Positions 36,120 through 47,185 of a stretch of DNA of 64,000 bases are shown in pieces. Source of the stretch: Curtobacterium sp. MCBD17_035 (GTDB taxonomy: Bacteria > Actinomycetota > Actinomycetes > Actinomycetales > Microbacteriaceae); assembly GCF_003234815.2 (NCBI RefSeq), contig NZ_CP126279.1, positions 992,001 to 1,056,000 of the forward strand. The letters are read 5' to 3'. Numbering within the stretch: position 1 is the stretch's first letter; every line of letters starts with the position of its first letter. The notes beneath the pieces were generated by a model. It saw only the letters and a list, made by a program, of their open reading frames with translations. It did no database searches and had not been told where the DNA came from. The translations under genes were made by a program, and so were the position numbers.

Positions 36120-36563
36120 ATGGCACCGCTCGACGACACCACCACCGAACCCGTCCGCTTCGACACGAAGGTCGTCGTGGTGCTCCACGACGACCTGCTG
36201 CCCTGGCAGGAGCTCAACGTCACCGCGTTCCTGACGAGCGGCATCGCCACGAGTGAGCCGGACCTCGTCGGGGAGCCCTACGCGGACGCGGACGGCAACC
36301 GGTACCTCCCGATGCTCCGGCAGCCGGTGATGGTGATGTCGGCCGGCCCCGAGGTCCTCGCCGCCGCGCGGACCCGGGCGCTCACCCGCGGCGTCCCGCT
36401 CGCCCTGTACACGCGCGACCTGTTCGCGACGGGGCACGACGCCGCCAACCGCGCAGCCGTCGCCGCCGTGGCGGCCGACGACCTCGATCTGGTCGGCATC
36501 GCCGTGCGCGGGCCCCGGAACGCGGTGGACAAGATCACGAAGGGTGCGCGCATGCACGCCTGA
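36120..36563 (+). CDS. DUF2000 family protein
   Basis: A 147-residue protein with the DUF2000 pattern: [68 protein letters not shown]. The family has a PTH2-like alpha/beta fold; its activity is unknown. It is divergently paired with the AraC-type regulator, a common arrangement for this family as far as I recall. The ATG lacks a Shine-Dalgarno and has only a weak GATCGT box 6 nt upstream. Confidence 0.85.
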   Translation: MAPLDDTTTEPVRFDTKVVVVLHDDLLPWQELNVTAFLTSGIATSEPDLVGEPYADADGNRYLPMLRQPVMVMSAGPEVLAAARTRALTRGVPLALYTRDLFATGHDAANRAAVAAVAADDLDLVGIAVRGPRNAVDKITKGARMHA

Positions 36564-36658
36564 CGCGCGCTCCGCGGTGTCCACGCACCCCCGAGCAGCG
36601 GCGAGCACCATGGAGGTCGTGCACCGGCTGGTCCTCGGCCGGGCAGACAGGAGACAGC

Positions 36659-37638
<980 letters not shown>

Positions 37639-37645
<7 letters not shown>

Positions 37646-37747
37646 CCAGACCGGCGCTGACCGGACGGGCGCTCACCGGACGGGCGCTGACCCGATCGTG
37701 CGCTGACCCGATCGTGCGCTGACCCGATCGGACGCTGACCGAGCGCG
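37639..37747 (+). repeat. Tandem repeat of 15-16 bp overlapping the reductase 3' end
   Basis: Seven units: three of 15 nt (GCGCTGACCGGACGG type) and four of 16 nt (GCGCTGACCCGATCGT type, two of them identical). The first unit contains the stop codon of the aldo/keto reductase. Confidence 0.85.
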
Positions 37748-37778
37748 TCGTCGCCCCGCGGGGCGAGCCGCGACGGAC

Positions 37779-37812
37779 GGGAGGGACGGTGCCGGACCGC
37801 CCCGTCCCTCCC
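37779..37812 (+). terminator. Hairpin upstream of pgi
   Basis: GGGAGGGACGG (37779-37789) pairs with CCGTCCCTCCC (37802-37812). The stem core is identical to that of the pyrG terminator. Confidence 0.65.
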
Positions 37813-37945
37813 CGGCGTCCCCTGTCGCCCGGTCGTCCCCACCTGCCGCCGGGGGGAGCGGCAGGGGAATAGATTTGGACCCGGCCCGCCGCGCAGCGCC
37901 GCGTGATCCGCGAGCCGTGCACCGTTCCCTGTTCAGGAGGACCCC

Positions 37946-39673
37946 TTGACCGAATCCGCTCCCGTCGATCCCACCTCGACCGAGGCCTGGCGCGCCCTGG
38001 CCGGCATCGCCGACGGCTTCACGCCGGACCTGCGTGGGTGGTTCGACGCCGACCCGGACCGGGCCGACCGGTACACCTTCCAGGCCGCCGACCTCACCGT
38101 CGACCTGTCGAAGGGCCTCGTGACCGAGGAGATCCTCGGCCACCTGCTGCAGCTCGCGCAGGACGTCGACGTCCCCGGCCGCTACCAGGCGATGATCCGC
38201 GGCGAGCACATCAACGTCACCGAGGACCGCGCCGTGCTCCACACCGCGCTGCGTCGTCCGGCCGCCGGTTCCGACCTGGTCCCGCCAGCGGGCTTCGAGG
38301 TCGACGGGCAGGACGTCGACGCCGACGTGCAGGCCACGCTCGACAAGGTGTACGGGTTCGCCGAGCAGGTGCGGTCAGGGGCGTGGAAGGGCGTCACCGG
38401 CAAGCGCATCGAGACCGTCGTCAACATCGGCATCGGCGGGTCGGACCTCGGCCCCGTCATGGTTCACGAGGCGCTCAAGCCATACGTGCAGCAGGGGCTC
38501 GAGGCCCGCTTCGTCTCGAACATCGACCCCGCCGACATCTACGAGAAGACCGCGGACCTCGACCCGGAGACGACGCTGTTCATCGTCGCGTCGAAGACCT
38601 TCGGCACGCTCGAGACCCTGACGAACGCCCGACTGGCCCGCCAGTGGCTGTGGGAGCGGCTCGGTGCCGCCGGTGCGATCGAGGACACCGACGAGTCCCG
38701 CAAGGACGCCGTCGCCAAGCACTTCGTCGCCGTCTCGACCGCGCTCGACAAGGTCGCCGCGTTCGGCATCGACCCGGAGAACGCGTTCGGGTTCTGGGAC
38801 TGGGTGGGCGGCCGCTACTCGGTCGACTCGGCCATCGGCACGTCGGTCGTCATCGCGATCGGGCCGGACAACTGGCGCGACTTCCTCGCCGGGTTCCACG
38901 CGGTCGACGAGCACATGCGCACCGCGCCGCTCGAGCAGAACGTCCCCGTGCTCATGGGCCTGCTCAACGTCTGGTACTCGAACTTCCTCGGTGCCCAGAG
39001 CCACGCGGTCCTGCCGTACACGCAGTACCTGCACCGTTTCGCCGCCTACCTGCAGCAGCTCACGATGGAGTCGAACGGCAAGCGGGTCCGCTGGGACGGC
39101 TCCCCGGTCACGACCGACACCGGCGAGGTCTTCTGGGGCGAGCCGGGCACGAACGGCCAGCACGCCTTCTACCAGCTCATCCACCAGGGCACCCGGCTGA
39201 TCCCGGCGGACTTCATCGCCGTCGCGAACCCGGCGCACCCGCTGCAGGACGAGACCGGTGACGGTGGCGCCGTGCAGCCCGGACAGGACGTCCACGCGCT
39301 GTTCATGGCGAACTTCTTCGCGCAGACCAAGGCGCTCGCGTTCGGCAAGACGGCGGACGAGGTCCGCGCCGAGGGCACGAAGGAGTCCGTCGTGCCGGCC
39401 CGCGAGTTCCCGGGCAACCGACCGACCGCGTCGATCCTCGCACCGGCACTCACGCCGAGCGTCGTCGGCCAGCTCATCGCGCTGTACGAGCACATCGTGT
39501 TCACCGAGGGCACGATCTGGGGCATCGACTCGTTCGACCAGTGGGGTGTCGAGCTCGGCAAGCAGCTCGCGCTGCAGATCGCTCCCGCGGTCGACGGCGA
39601 CACCGAGGCGCTCGCGTCGCAGGACGCCTCGACGAAGGCGCTCATCGCGAAGTACCTCGAGCTGCGCGGCTGA
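37946..39673 (+). CDS. pgi: Glucose-6-phosphate isomerase
   Basis: Interconverts glucose-6-phosphate and fructose-6-phosphate in glycolysis. A 575-residue protein with all family marks: [74 protein letters not shown] and [13 protein letters not shown]. The start is TTG 37946, supported by AGGAGG five nt upstream, with no better start nearby. It is monocistronic: a hairpin region lies on either side. A TAGATT box at 37870-37875 may be its -10. Confidence 0.96.
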   Translation: MTESAPVDPTSTEAWRALAGIADGFTPDLRGWFDADPDRADRYTFQAADLTVDLSKGLVTEEILGHLLQLAQDVDVPGRYQAMIRGEHINVTEDRAVLHTALRRPAAGSDLVPPAGFEVDGQDVDADVQATLDKVYGFAEQVRSGAWKGVTGKRIETVVNIGIGGSDLGPVMVHEALKPYVQQGLEARFVSNIDPADIYEKTADLDPETTLFIVASKTFGTLETLTNARLARQWLWERLGAAGAIEDTDESRKDAVAKHFVAVSTALDKVAAFGIDPENAFGFWDWVGGRYSVDSAIGTSVVIAIGPDNWRDFLAGFHAVDEHMRTAPLEQNVPVLMGLLNVWYSNFLGAQSHAVLPYTQYLHRFAAYLQQLTMESNGKRVRWDGSPVTTDTGEVFWGEPGTNGQHAFYQLIHQGTRLIPADFIAVANPAHPLQDETGDGGAVQPGQDVHALFMANFFAQTKALAFGKTADEVRAEGTKESVVPAREFPGNRPTASILAPALTPSVVGQLIALYEHIVFTEGTIWGIDSFDQWGVELGKQLALQIAPAVDGDTEALASQDASTKALIAKYLELRG

Positions 39674-39840
39674 CGCGCGTGCCGGGCGCGCAGATGCGCG
39701 CCCGGACGACGAGGGCGCGGTCCGACGACCGCGCCCTCGTCGTCTGTCCGCGCCCGTTCGGGTGGTTCCGCAACCCAGGGGAACGGTCGGGAGGGACAGG
39801 ACGGGCCGGTGCCGTGCCTCCCGGCCGCGGGTCGGTGCGG

Positions 39841-41085
39841 TCAGGCAGCCGGGACGGTCAGGGCGATCCGCTGCGCGTCCGATCCGAGCGTGAAGGGCGT
39901 CGTCGTGCCGGCGAGCCGTGCCGCATAGTCGCCGCGGAAGCCGCTCACACGGACCTCACCGCGTCCGTCGGTGACGAGTTCGGTCGGTCGGAGCCACCAC
40001 GCGTCGCGGACGAGGCGGCGCAGCGCGTCGTAGGAGGGCTTGGGGGAGCCGTCCGCCCGGACGAGTCCGATCGGCGCGCCGAGCCACGCGCCCGCGTCGG
40101 TGATGCCCCAGTACGTGATGGCCTCGACGGCCTCGTGCCCCACGAGGCTCCGGTAGTGCCGGTCGATCTCGTCGGCCTGCCGCGCCTCGCCCTCGGGTGT
40201 CGACGGCCATGACGGCACCTGGTGGTCGTTGAGGTCCTCGATCTCCGCGGGCATGAGTTCGCCGGACACGAGCGAGGACTCGGTCATGTGGATCGGGAGG
40301 CCGAACCGCGCGAACCGGTCGACCGTCGCGAGCATCGTGTCCTCGCCCCAGTAGCCCTGGTGCATGTGCGTCTGCAGACCGAGGGCGTCGAGCGTGATCC
40401 CCGCGTCGAGGACCTCCTCGACGAGGTGTTCGTAGTCGCTCGACAGGTCGAAGTCGTTGAGCAGGAGCCGGGCCTCCGGGTTCGTCGCACGGGCCTCCTC
40501 GAACGCCATCCGGATCATCGGCACGCGGCCCCGGGCGCGGGCGAGGGGTGTGATGGCATTGTCGCCGTTGTCGAACACCGGCATGATGACGACCTCGTTG
40601 ATCGCGTCCCAGGTGTCGACGAGCCCGGCGAAGTCGGCGACCTCACGCCGGATGCGCGAGCGCTGCAGTCGCTCCACCTCGTCGAGCGGCAGGCCGAGCA
40701 GCCAGTCCGGCTGCACGGTGTGCCAGACGAGCGGATGGCCCTTGAGCGCGATCCCACGGTCGCGGAACCACCGCGCCGCGGCCCGGAGGCGCGTGGTGTC
40801 GGGCGCGCCCCGCTCCGGTTCGAACCGTCCCCAGTAGAAGGGGAGGGTCGCCGTGTTGAACACCTCGGCGTACCGCTGCGCCAGCGCCTCGGTCCCGACG
40901 TCGTCGGGCTCGCCGTTCGCCAGGCCGATGAAGTCGAAGCCGATGTTGCCGAACACGAAGGCGTGGCGGGTCTGCTCGACGGTGATCGGGACGGCGGGCT
41001 GCGGGGTGCCGGCGGCGTCGACGACGGCGAGGACGGCCTCGCCGAGCCGTGCGGCCGAGCCGGGCGGGGGGAGGGTCTCGTGCAT
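39841..41085 (-). CDS. GH10 endo-1,4-beta-xylanase, cytoplasmic type
   Basis: A 414-residue family 10 glycosidase without a signal peptide, so it probably cuts imported xylo-oligosaccharides. Family marks: FVFGNIGFDF near the N-terminus, FEPERGAPDTTRLRAAARWF, KGHPLVWHTVQPDW, VDTWDAINEVV (acid/base Glu), LQTHMHQGYW and PIHMTESSLVSG (nucleophile Glu). The C-terminal 80 residues form a small beta-rich end. The promoter contains the sequence block shared with xylA (41114-41140). ATG 41085 is the first Met in the domain. Confidence 0.92.
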   Translation of the reverse strand: MHETLPPPGSAARLGEAVLAVVDAAGTPQPAVPITVEQTRHAFVFGNIGFDFIGLANGEPDDVGTEALAQRYAEVFNTATLPFYWGRFEPERGAPDTTRLRAAARWFRDRGIALKGHPLVWHTVQPDWLLGLPLDEVERLQRSRIRREVADFAGLVDTWDAINEVVIMPVFDNGDNAITPLARARGRVPMIRMAFEEARATNPEARLLLNDFDLSSDYEHLVEEVLDAGITLDALGLQTHMHQGYWGEDTMLATVDRFARFGLPIHMTESSLVSGELMPAEIEDLNDHQVPSWPSTPEGEARQADEIDRHYRSLVGHEAVEAITYWGITDAGAWLGAPIGLVRADGSPKPSYDALRRLVRDAWWLRPTELVTDGRGEVRVSGFRGDYAARLAGTTTPFTLGSDAQRIALTVPAA

Positions 41086-41113
41086 GTCGGGCGCCTTCCG
41101 GACAGCGTCGTCA

Positions 41114-41140
41114 GGTTTGTTGTGGGCGAGAACATAACAC
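41114..41140 (-). promoter_or_regulatory. GH10 promoter with xylose-regulon-like block
   Basis: On the minus strand TATGTT is followed after 6 nt by CACAACAAACC. The same order with the same spacing occurs in front of xylA (54614-54637). This suggests a common regulator. Confidence 0.55.
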
Positions 41141-41335
41141 GGACGGCGTGCGACGGCGTCCGGTCGCGCCGGATCCCGCGCGCCGCTCCGTCCGGCCGCG
41201 CCGGTTCCCGCGCGCGGCGGTGGGGCCGGTCGCAGCGAACCTGAGTGCCGATTCAGGGTCGCGGCGCGGCCAGCACGCTGTTCGCACCCGCTTCCGGGAT
41301 GATCCTGGGACGGCACCGAACTCCGAGGGGGACGA

Positions 41336-42652
41336 ATGGCGCGCGAACGTGCGGCAGCGAACGGCGGCATCGCACGGCACGGACGGCTCCGCCGCTCGAG
41401 CCGGGTCGCCGCCGTCCTCCGGATCCTCGCCGCCGTCGTCGCGGTCGCGGTCGTGAGTTCCGGTTCCGTCGCGGCGATCGCGACCTGGCAGGTCCTGCAG
41501 GGCGCCAAGCCCGCGGTGACGCTGGCGTTGCCGGGCGTGAGGCACGAGGCCGTCCCGACGCTCACCGCGCAGTCGGGTGAGGTCAACATGCTGCTCGTCG
41601 CCACCGACACCCGGACCGGGCAGGGCGCGGGGTTCACCGGCGCGGCGAACCAGGCCGCGAGTTCCGGGGTCGGGCACAACGACACGACGATCCTGGTCCA
41701 CATCTCGCAGGACCACACGCATATGGCCGTCGTCAGCTTCCCCCGCGACCTCATGGTGCCCATCCCGGCGTGCACGAACGACGACGGCTCGGTCACACCG
41801 GCGTCCTCGAGGGCGATGCTCAACACGGCGCTCTCGCGCGGTGGGGAGCGCCACGGCCTCGCCTGCGTCGCGGGGACCATCAGCCAGCTGACCGGCGTTC
41901 CGATCTCCTACGCCGGCATGGTCACGTTCGACGGCGTCGTGCGGATGGCGGACGCGGTCGGCGGGGTCCAGGTCTGCCTCGCCACGCCGATCCACGACCA
42001 CAACGTCTCCCCGGCGATCGACCTGCCCGCGGGTACCCGCTCGCTGTCGGGCGCCCAGGCCGCCGCGTTCCTCCGGTCGCGGGACGGCGTCGGCGACGGC
42101 AGTGACCTCGCGCGCATCAGCAACCAGCAGACGTTCATGTCCGCCCTCGCGCGCCAGGTCGTCTCGGCCGGGACGCTGACGAACCCCGCGAAGGTGCTCC
42201 GCCTGGCCGACACCGCGTTCCGCAGCATGACGCTCTCGGACACCCTGACGGATCCGCGGACCCTCGCGCGCCTCGCGCTGGCCGTCACGACGGTCGGCCT
42301 GTCGAACATGGTGTTCGTGCAGTACCCCGTGGTCGACGACCCCGAGGACCCGAACCGGGTCGACGTCGCGATGGACCCGGCGGGGATCCTGAACGCCGCG
42401 CTCCGTCATGACGACCCGATCGCGCTCTCGGCCGGCAGCCTCGGTCGCTCGGCCGTGGTCGACCCGAACCCGCCGAAGGCGGCCGCCCCGACCGCTCCGC
42501 CGTCGCACGCTGCGGGAGGCCCGTCCAAGCCGGCAACGGCGCCCTCGTCGGGTGCGTCCACCCCGAGCGCGCCGGCCACGACGGCGCAGCTCCCCGGGTC
42601 CGTGTCGGGGCAGAGCGCCGCCACGGTGACCTGCGCGGCCGGGCGGGACTGA
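41336..42652 (+). CDS. LytR-CpsA-Psr family protein
   Basis: A 438-residue membrane-anchored protein. A basic N-terminus leads to one hydrophobic helix (AAVVAVAVVSSGSVAAIATW), then the LCP domain: VNMLLVATDTRTG, HNDTTILVHISQDHTHMAVVSFPRDLMVPIP (catalytic Arg region), GLACVAGTISQLTGVPISYAGMVTFDGVVRMADAVGGV, LSGAQAAAFLRSRDG, DLARISNQQ. These enzymes attach secondary polymers to peptidoglycan. The tail is Pro/Ser/Ala-rich. GAGGGGGA precedes the ATG. It sits inside the xylan locus without an evident link to it. Confidence 0.93.
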   Translation: MARERAAANGGIARHGRLRRSSRVAAVLRILAAVVAVAVVSSGSVAAIATWQVLQGAKPAVTLALPGVRHEAVPTLTAQSGEVNMLLVATDTRTGQGAGFTGAANQAASSGVGHNDTTILVHISQDHTHMAVVSFPRDLMVPIPACTNDDGSVTPASSRAMLNTALSRGGERHGLACVAGTISQLTGVPISYAGMVTFDGVVRMADAVGGVQVCLATPIHDHNVSPAIDLPAGTRSLSGAQAAAFLRSRDGVGDGSDLARISNQQTFMSALARQVVSAGTLTNPAKVLRLADTAFRSMTLSDTLTDPRTLARLALAVTTVGLSNMVFVQYPVVDDPEDPNRVDVAMDPAGILNAALRHDDPIALSAGSLGRSAVVDPNPPKAAAPTAPPSHAAGGPSKPATAPSSGASTPSAPATTAQLPGSVSGQSAATVTCAAGRD

Positions 42653-42665
42653 CCTCCCGCCCGCC

Positions 42666-43697
42666 TCAGCGCGTGGGGGCCGGCCCGGTGCTCGCGCGGA
42701 CCACGAGCGTCGCCGGGAGCTGGACGTGCTGCGGGACGTCCTGTCCGCGGAGCAGGTTGAGGAGCATGTGCACGGCCTCGGCGCCGAGGTCGTGCAGTGG
42801 CTGCGCGACCGTCGTGAGCGGCGGGGTGGCGTTCGCGGCGAGGGGGACGTCGTCGAAGCCGACGACCGACAGGTCCTCGGGCACGCGGAGACCGAGCTCG
42901 TGCGCGACCTCGAGCACCCCGAGCGCCGAGATGTCGTTCGCCGCGAACACCGCGGTGGGACGGTCCGGACGGGTGAGGAGCGCACGGGCGACCTCGGCGG
43001 AGAGCGCGGTCTGGTACCCGCCGACGCGCACGAGCTCCGGGTCGAACGGGATGCCGGCCGCGGCGAGGGACTCCCGGTAGCCGGTCTCGCGGAGCTCGGC
43101 GGACGCCAGGTCCTCGCGGCCGCGGATGTGCGCGATGCGCCGGTGTCCGAGGCCGATGAGGTGCTCGGTCGCTGCCCGCGCACCGCCGACATTGTCGGAG
43201 TCGATCGCCGCGTGGCCCTCGGGACCGGTGTGCGGGTCGATCGACACGACCGGCACCGACGTCGACGACATGAGCGTCGTGGGCGTGACGACGATCGCGC
43301 CGTCGATGAGGGTCCCGGCGAGCCGCGACAGCGACCGGCGCTCCCAGCCCGGCCGGGTCTCGCCCGACACGAGTCCGGCGTACGCGAGGAGCTCGTACCC
43401 CGTGCCGGTCGCCGCGGACGAGATGCCCTTGAGCAGCTCGGTGGAGAACGGCTCGAACTCGGTGACGAGGATGCCGATCACGTCGGTGCGGCTCCGACGG
43501 AGGCTCCGGGCGACGAGGGAGCTCTCGTAGCCGAGGGACTCGATCACCTCGAGCACGCGCTTCGACGTCGCGGGTGCCACCCCGTCGCGCCCGTTGATGA
43601 CCTTCGAGACCGTCGGCACGGACACCCCGGCCGCGCGCGCGACGTCGCTGATGGTGGCGCGCCCGGGCGGGGGAGCGGACTCTGCGACGGTCTCCAC
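42666..43697 (-). CDS. LacI-family transcriptional repressor
   Basis: A 343-residue repressor. The N-terminal HTH with the hinge helix reads ATISDVARAAGVSVPTVSKVINGRDGVAPATSKRVLEVIE; the rest is a periplasmic-binding-protein-like ligand domain (IGILVTEFEPFSTELLKGISSAA, VVSIDPHTGPEGHAAIDSDNVGGARAATEHLIGLGHRRIAHI, TAVFAANDISALGVLEVA). It is divergent from the sugar ABC transporter and so is probably its xylo-oligosaccharide-responsive repressor. The GTG at 43697 has TACGGT 6 nt upstream. Confidence 0.93.
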   Translation of the reverse strand: METVAESAPPPGRATISDVARAAGVSVPTVSKVINGRDGVAPATSKRVLEVIESLGYESSLVARSLRRSRTDVIGILVTEFEPFSTELLKGISSAATGTGYELLAYAGLVSGETRPGWERRSLSRLAGTLIDGAIVVTPTTLMSSTSVPVVSIDPHTGPEGHAAIDSDNVGGARAATEHLIGLGHRRIAHIRGREDLASAELRETGYRESLAAAGIPFDPELVRVGGYQTALSAEVARALLTRPDRPTAVFAANDISALGVLEVAHELGLRVPEDLSVVGFDDVPLAANATPPLTTVAQPLHDLGAEAVHMLLNLLRGQDVPQHVQLPATLVVRASTGPAPTR

Positions 43698-43703
43698 GTG
43701 CTC

Positions 43704-43709
43704 ACCGTA
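43704..43709 (-). promoter_or_regulatory. -10 box for leaderless lacI-type gene
   Basis: TACGGT on the minus strand, 6 nt before the GTG at 43697. Confidence 0.55.
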
Positions 43710-43758
43710 CCGCCCGGATCGTGCGACATGAGTCGTCGCCGCGCTCACCGAAATCGTT

Positions 43759-43798
43759 ATCGATATCGATTGACAACGTGAGCCACGCCTGCCACGCT
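43759..43798 (+). promoter_or_regulatory. Promoter and operator of the sugar ABC operon
   Basis: The perfect palindrome ATCGATATCGAT (43759-43770) abuts TTGACA (43770-43775), 17 nt before CACGCT (43793-43798). It is a likely site for the divergent LacI repressor. Confidence 0.6.
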
Positions 43799-43854
43799 CT
43801 CGTCTGCGGCACTCGAAGCCGCATGTCAACGACGACTACCGAGGGGTTTCCACA

Positions 43855-45153
43855 ATGACGAGGAAGATCAAGCTCGCGACGGCCATCGCGCTGGCCGCGG
43901 GCACCGCACTGCTCGCCACGGGCTGTTCGAGCGGCGGTTCGGACAACGCGTCGGGGAACGGCAAGGTCACCATGACCTTCTGGCACAACTCGACCACCGG
44001 CCCGGGCAAGGCGTTCTGGGCGGACACCGTCAAGGACTTCGAGGCCGCCCACCCGAACGTCACCATCAAGGTCCAGGCGATCCAGAACGAGGACCTCGAC
44101 GGCAAGCTCCAGACGGCCCTCAACTCCGGCGACGCCCCCGACATCTTCCTGCAGCGGGGCGGCGGCAAGATGAAGGCCATGGTCGACGCCGGCCAGGTCA
44201 TGGACATCTCCGGCTCGATCGACAAGGCCTCGAAGGCCGCGATCAACAAGGGCACGTTCGCCGGCTACGAGCAGGGCGGCAAGACCTACGCCATGCCGAT
44301 CGACGTCCTGCCCGAGGGCATCTGGTACAGCCAGGACCTGTTCAAGGCCGCCGGGATCACGAGCACCCCGAAGACCATGACCGAACTGAACGCGGACATC
44401 GCCAAGCTCAAGAAGTCGGGCGTCGCACCGGTCGCCGTCGGTGCCAAGGACGCCTGGCCCGCCGCGCACTGGTACTACAACTTCGCGCTCCGGGAGTGCA
44501 GCCAGGCCACGCTGAACAAGACCGCGTCCAACCTGAAGTTCGACAGCAGCTGCTGGACGAAGGCCGGCCAGGACGTCAAGGCGTTCAACGACACGAAGCC
44601 GTTCAACAACGGATTCCTCACCACGGCGGCGCAGCAGGGCGCCGGCAGCTCCGCCGGTCTCGTCGCGAACCACAAGGCGGCCATGGAGCTCATGGGCTCC
44701 TGGGACCCGGGCGTGATCTCCTCGCTCACCCCGAACGCCAAGCCGCTGCCCGACCTCGGGTTCTTCCCGTTCCCGTCGATCTCCGGCGGCTCGGGCAAGG
44801 CCGGCGCGATGATGGGTGGCCTCGACGGCTACTCGTGCTCCGCCAAGGCGCCGAAGGTGCCCTGCACCCAGTTCCTCAACTACATCGTGACGAAGTCGAG
44901 GCAGGAGGCGTACTACAAGGCGTTCGACACCATCCCGGTGAACGAGAACGCGCAGTCCGTCGTCACCGAGCCGTACCTCAAGGACGTCCTCGCCGCGTAC
45001 CAGAAGGCGCCGTACGTCTCGCAGTACCTCGACACCCTCTACGGCCAGAACGTCGGCAACGCGCTGAACACGAGCGTCGTCGACCTGCTCGCCGGCAAGG
45101 GCAGCCCGGCGGACATCGTCAAGACGACCAGCCAGGCCGCGGCCAAGGGCTGA
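43855..45153 (+). CDS. Sugar ABC transporter substrate-binding lipoprotein
   Basis: A 432-residue family 1 solute-binding protein, lipid-anchored (LLATGC lipobox). Mature start TMTFWHNSTTGPGKAFWADTVKDFE, then VTIKVQAIQNEDLDGKLQTALNSGDAPDIFLQRGGG, as in sugar binders; FAGYEQGGKTYAMPIDVLPEGIWYSQDLF and MELMGSWDPGVI contain aromatic residues that often stack on sugars. It resembles BxlE-type xylobiose-binding proteins by context, next to GH3 and GH10 genes. It heads the operon with two permeases and beta-xylosidase. No ATPase gene is present, as is usual when a shared MsiK-type ATPase is used. Confidence 0.92.
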   Translation: MTRKIKLATAIALAAGTALLATGCSSGGSDNASGNGKVTMTFWHNSTTGPGKAFWADTVKDFEAAHPNVTIKVQAIQNEDLDGKLQTALNSGDAPDIFLQRGGGKMKAMVDAGQVMDISGSIDKASKAAINKGTFAGYEQGGKTYAMPIDVLPEGIWYSQDLFKAAGITSTPKTMTELNADIAKLKKSGVAPVAVGAKDAWPAAHWYYNFALRECSQATLNKTASNLKFDSSCWTKAGQDVKAFNDTKPFNNGFLTTAAQQGAGSSAGLVANHKAAMELMGSWDPGVISSLTPNAKPLPDLGFFPFPSISGGSGKAGAMMGGLDGYSCSAKAPKVPCTQFLNYIVTKSRQEAYYKAFDTIPVNENAQSVVTEPYLKDVLAAYQKAPYVSQYLDTLYGQNVGNALNTSVVDLLAGKGSPADIVKTTSQAAAKG

Positions 45154-45157
45154 TCCC

Positions 45158-46189
45158 GTGTCCGCGAACACCTCCATCGCTGCGGGTCGGGTCACCGACC
45201 CGCAGCGCCCCCCGGGTGCACCGGAGGCGGGGCGGGGCGCACCACGTGCCTCCCGCCCCGCCGGCCGGCGCGGTACCCGGGCTCCGGCCGACTGGCGCAA
45301 GCGCGCCGAGATCGCCGTGCTCGCCGGACCGGCGGTCGTCGTCTTCGTCGGGTTCGTGATCCTCCCGGTCGTGCTCGCCGCCTACTACGGGTTCTTCCGC
45401 TGGGCGGGCTACGGCACCCCGACCGACTTCGTCGGACTGCACAACTACGTCGTCATCTTCACCGACAGCGCGTTCCAGTCCGTCCTGCTCCACAACGCGT
45501 TCATCGTGGTGCTGTCCCTGGTCCTCCAGGGTCCGCTGGCGATCTTCCTGGCGCTGCTCCTCAACCAGAAGATCCGCGGTCGGACGCTCGTCCGGGTGCT
45601 CGTGTTCGTGCCGTACGTGATCTCCGAGGTCATCGTCGGCACCGGCTGGAGCCTCATGCTCCAGTCGAACGGGGCGGTGAACGACCTCCTGCAGGCCATC
45701 GGCCTCGGCGGCCTGCGCGCGGACTGGCTGTCGAACCCGTCGATCGCGATCTGGACCCTGCTCCTCATCATCTCGTGGAAGTACATCGGGTTCGCCGTGA
45801 TCCTGTTCCTCGCCGGGCTGCAGAGCATCCCCGAGGAACTGTTCGAGGCCGCCGCCATCGACGGTGCCGGCTACTGGCAGATCCAGCGACGGATCACCCT
45901 GCCGCTGCTCGGACCGACCATCCGCATCTGGGCGTTCCTGTCGATCATCGGGTCGCTCCAGCTGTTCGACCTCGTCTACATCATCTGGGGTCAGTACATC
46001 GCCTCGACCGCCGGGACCTCGACGATGGCGACGTACATGGTCGGGAACGGCCGCAACTCCGGCAACTACGGCTACGGGAACGCGGTCGCCGTGGTGATCT
46101 TCCTGATCTCCCTCATCGTCGCGCTCCTCTACCAGCGCTTCGTCCTGCGCCGCGACACCGCGGGCGCACTCACCGAGAGGAACGGCTGA
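45158..46189 (+). CDS. Sugar ABC transporter permease 1
   Basis: A 343-residue inner-membrane permease (MalF-like). After a basic, Pro-rich cytoplasmic N-terminus of about 48 residues come six hydrophobic helices, starting with AEIAVLAGPAVVVFVGFVILPVVL. The EAA loop that docks the ATPase is EELFEAAAIDGAGYWQIQRRITLPLL. GTG 45158 lies 4 bases after the binding-protein stop; the stop overlaps the ATG of permease 2. Confidence 0.93.
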   Translation: MSANTSIAAGRVTDPQRPPGAPEAGRGAPRASRPAGRRGTRAPADWRKRAEIAVLAGPAVVVFVGFVILPVVLAAYYGFFRWAGYGTPTDFVGLHNYVVIFTDSAFQSVLLHNAFIVVLSLVLQGPLAIFLALLLNQKIRGRTLVRVLVFVPYVISEVIVGTGWSLMLQSNGAVNDLLQAIGLGGLRADWLSNPSIAIWTLLLIISWKYIGFAVILFLAGLQSIPEELFEAAAIDGAGYWQIQRRITLPLLGPTIRIWAFLSIIGSLQLFDLVYIIWGQYIASTAGTSTMATYMVGNGRNSGNYGYGNAVAVVIFLISLIVALLYQRFVLRRDTAGALTERNG

Positions 46190-47115
46190 TGGCGACCACC
46201 ACCATCGACGGCCGGGAGGCCCGCTCGGGCCGGTCTCGCGGCGTCCGGTCCGGCATCCCCGGCCCCGGCAGCACCCCTCCGCGACGGTCGGGCGCGGCGA
46301 ACACCCACGTCAACCCGATCACCTACGTCGTCGCGATCGTCTTCATCGCGGCGAACCTCGCCCCGGTCCTCTACATCGTCCTGGGCGGCTTCCGGACGAA
46401 CGCGCAGATCACGACGAGCCCCGCGGGCCTGCCGGACCCACTGCAGTTCGGGAACTACGCGAGCGTGCTCTCGAGCGGGGTGTTCTGGCAGGAACTCGGC
46501 AACTCCGCGATCACGGCGATCGCCACCACGGTCGGCGTCGTGGTCCTCGGACTCATGGTGAGCTTCGTGCTCGCGCGCTACCACTTCGCCGGACGCGGGG
46601 CGCTGTACGCGCTCTTCGCCGCGGGGCTGATGTTCCCGATCACGGTCGCGATCACCCCGCTCTACCTGCTCGTCAAGGACCTCGGCCTGACGAACAACCT
46701 GGCCGGGGTGATCCTGCCGCAGATCGCGTTCGCGCTGCCGACGACCGTGATCATCCTCGTGCCGTTCCTCCGGGCGATCCCCGACGAACTCGAGGAAGCC
46801 GCGTCGATCGACGGTGCGAGCCGGCTCGGGTTCTTCTTCCGGATGATCGTGCCGTTGTCGCTGCCGGGTGTCGTCACCACCGGGATCCTCGCGTTCATCG
46901 CGAGCTGGAACAGCTACATCCTGCCGCTGTTCATCCTCAACAACGAGGGGCAGTACACGCTGCCGCTCGGTGTGCAGGCGTTCTCGTCCCAGTACTCCGT
47001 GGACACCGCGAAGGTGCTCGCGTTCACGACGATGTCGATGATCCCGGCGCTCGTGTTCTTCACGATCTTCCAGCGCCGCATCGTCGGCGGCCTGACCGGC
47101 GCGGTGAAGGGATGA
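46189..47115 (+). CDS. Sugar ABC transporter permease 2
   Basis: A 308-residue MalG-like permease, partner of permease 1. Helices begin at ITYVVAIVFIAANLAPVLYIVLGGF. The EAA loop is DELEEAASIDGASRLGFFFRMIVPLSLPG, followed by the typical WNSYILPLFIL. ATG 46189 uses the last base of the previous stop (TGATG), so the two permeases are translationally coupled. A polar, Arg/Gly-rich N-terminal tail of about 37 residues is cytoplasmic. Confidence 0.93.
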   Translation: MATTTIDGREARSGRSRGVRSGIPGPGSTPPRRSGAANTHVNPITYVVAIVFIAANLAPVLYIVLGGFRTNAQITTSPAGLPDPLQFGNYASVLSSGVFWQELGNSAITAIATTVGVVVLGLMVSFVLARYHFAGRGALYALFAAGLMFPITVAITPLYLLVKDLGLTNNLAGVILPQIAFALPTTVIILVPFLRAIPDELEEAASIDGASRLGFFFRMIVPLSLPGVVTTGILAFIASWNSYILPLFILNNEGQYTLPLGVQAFSSQYSVDTAKVLAFTTMSMIPALVFFTIFQRRIVGGLTGAVKG

Positions 47116-47185
47116 GCGCCTCCCAGCGTGCGTCGCGCACCATCCCGACCACCGGTCGCCCCACTCCGACGAAAGCGAGGAACGC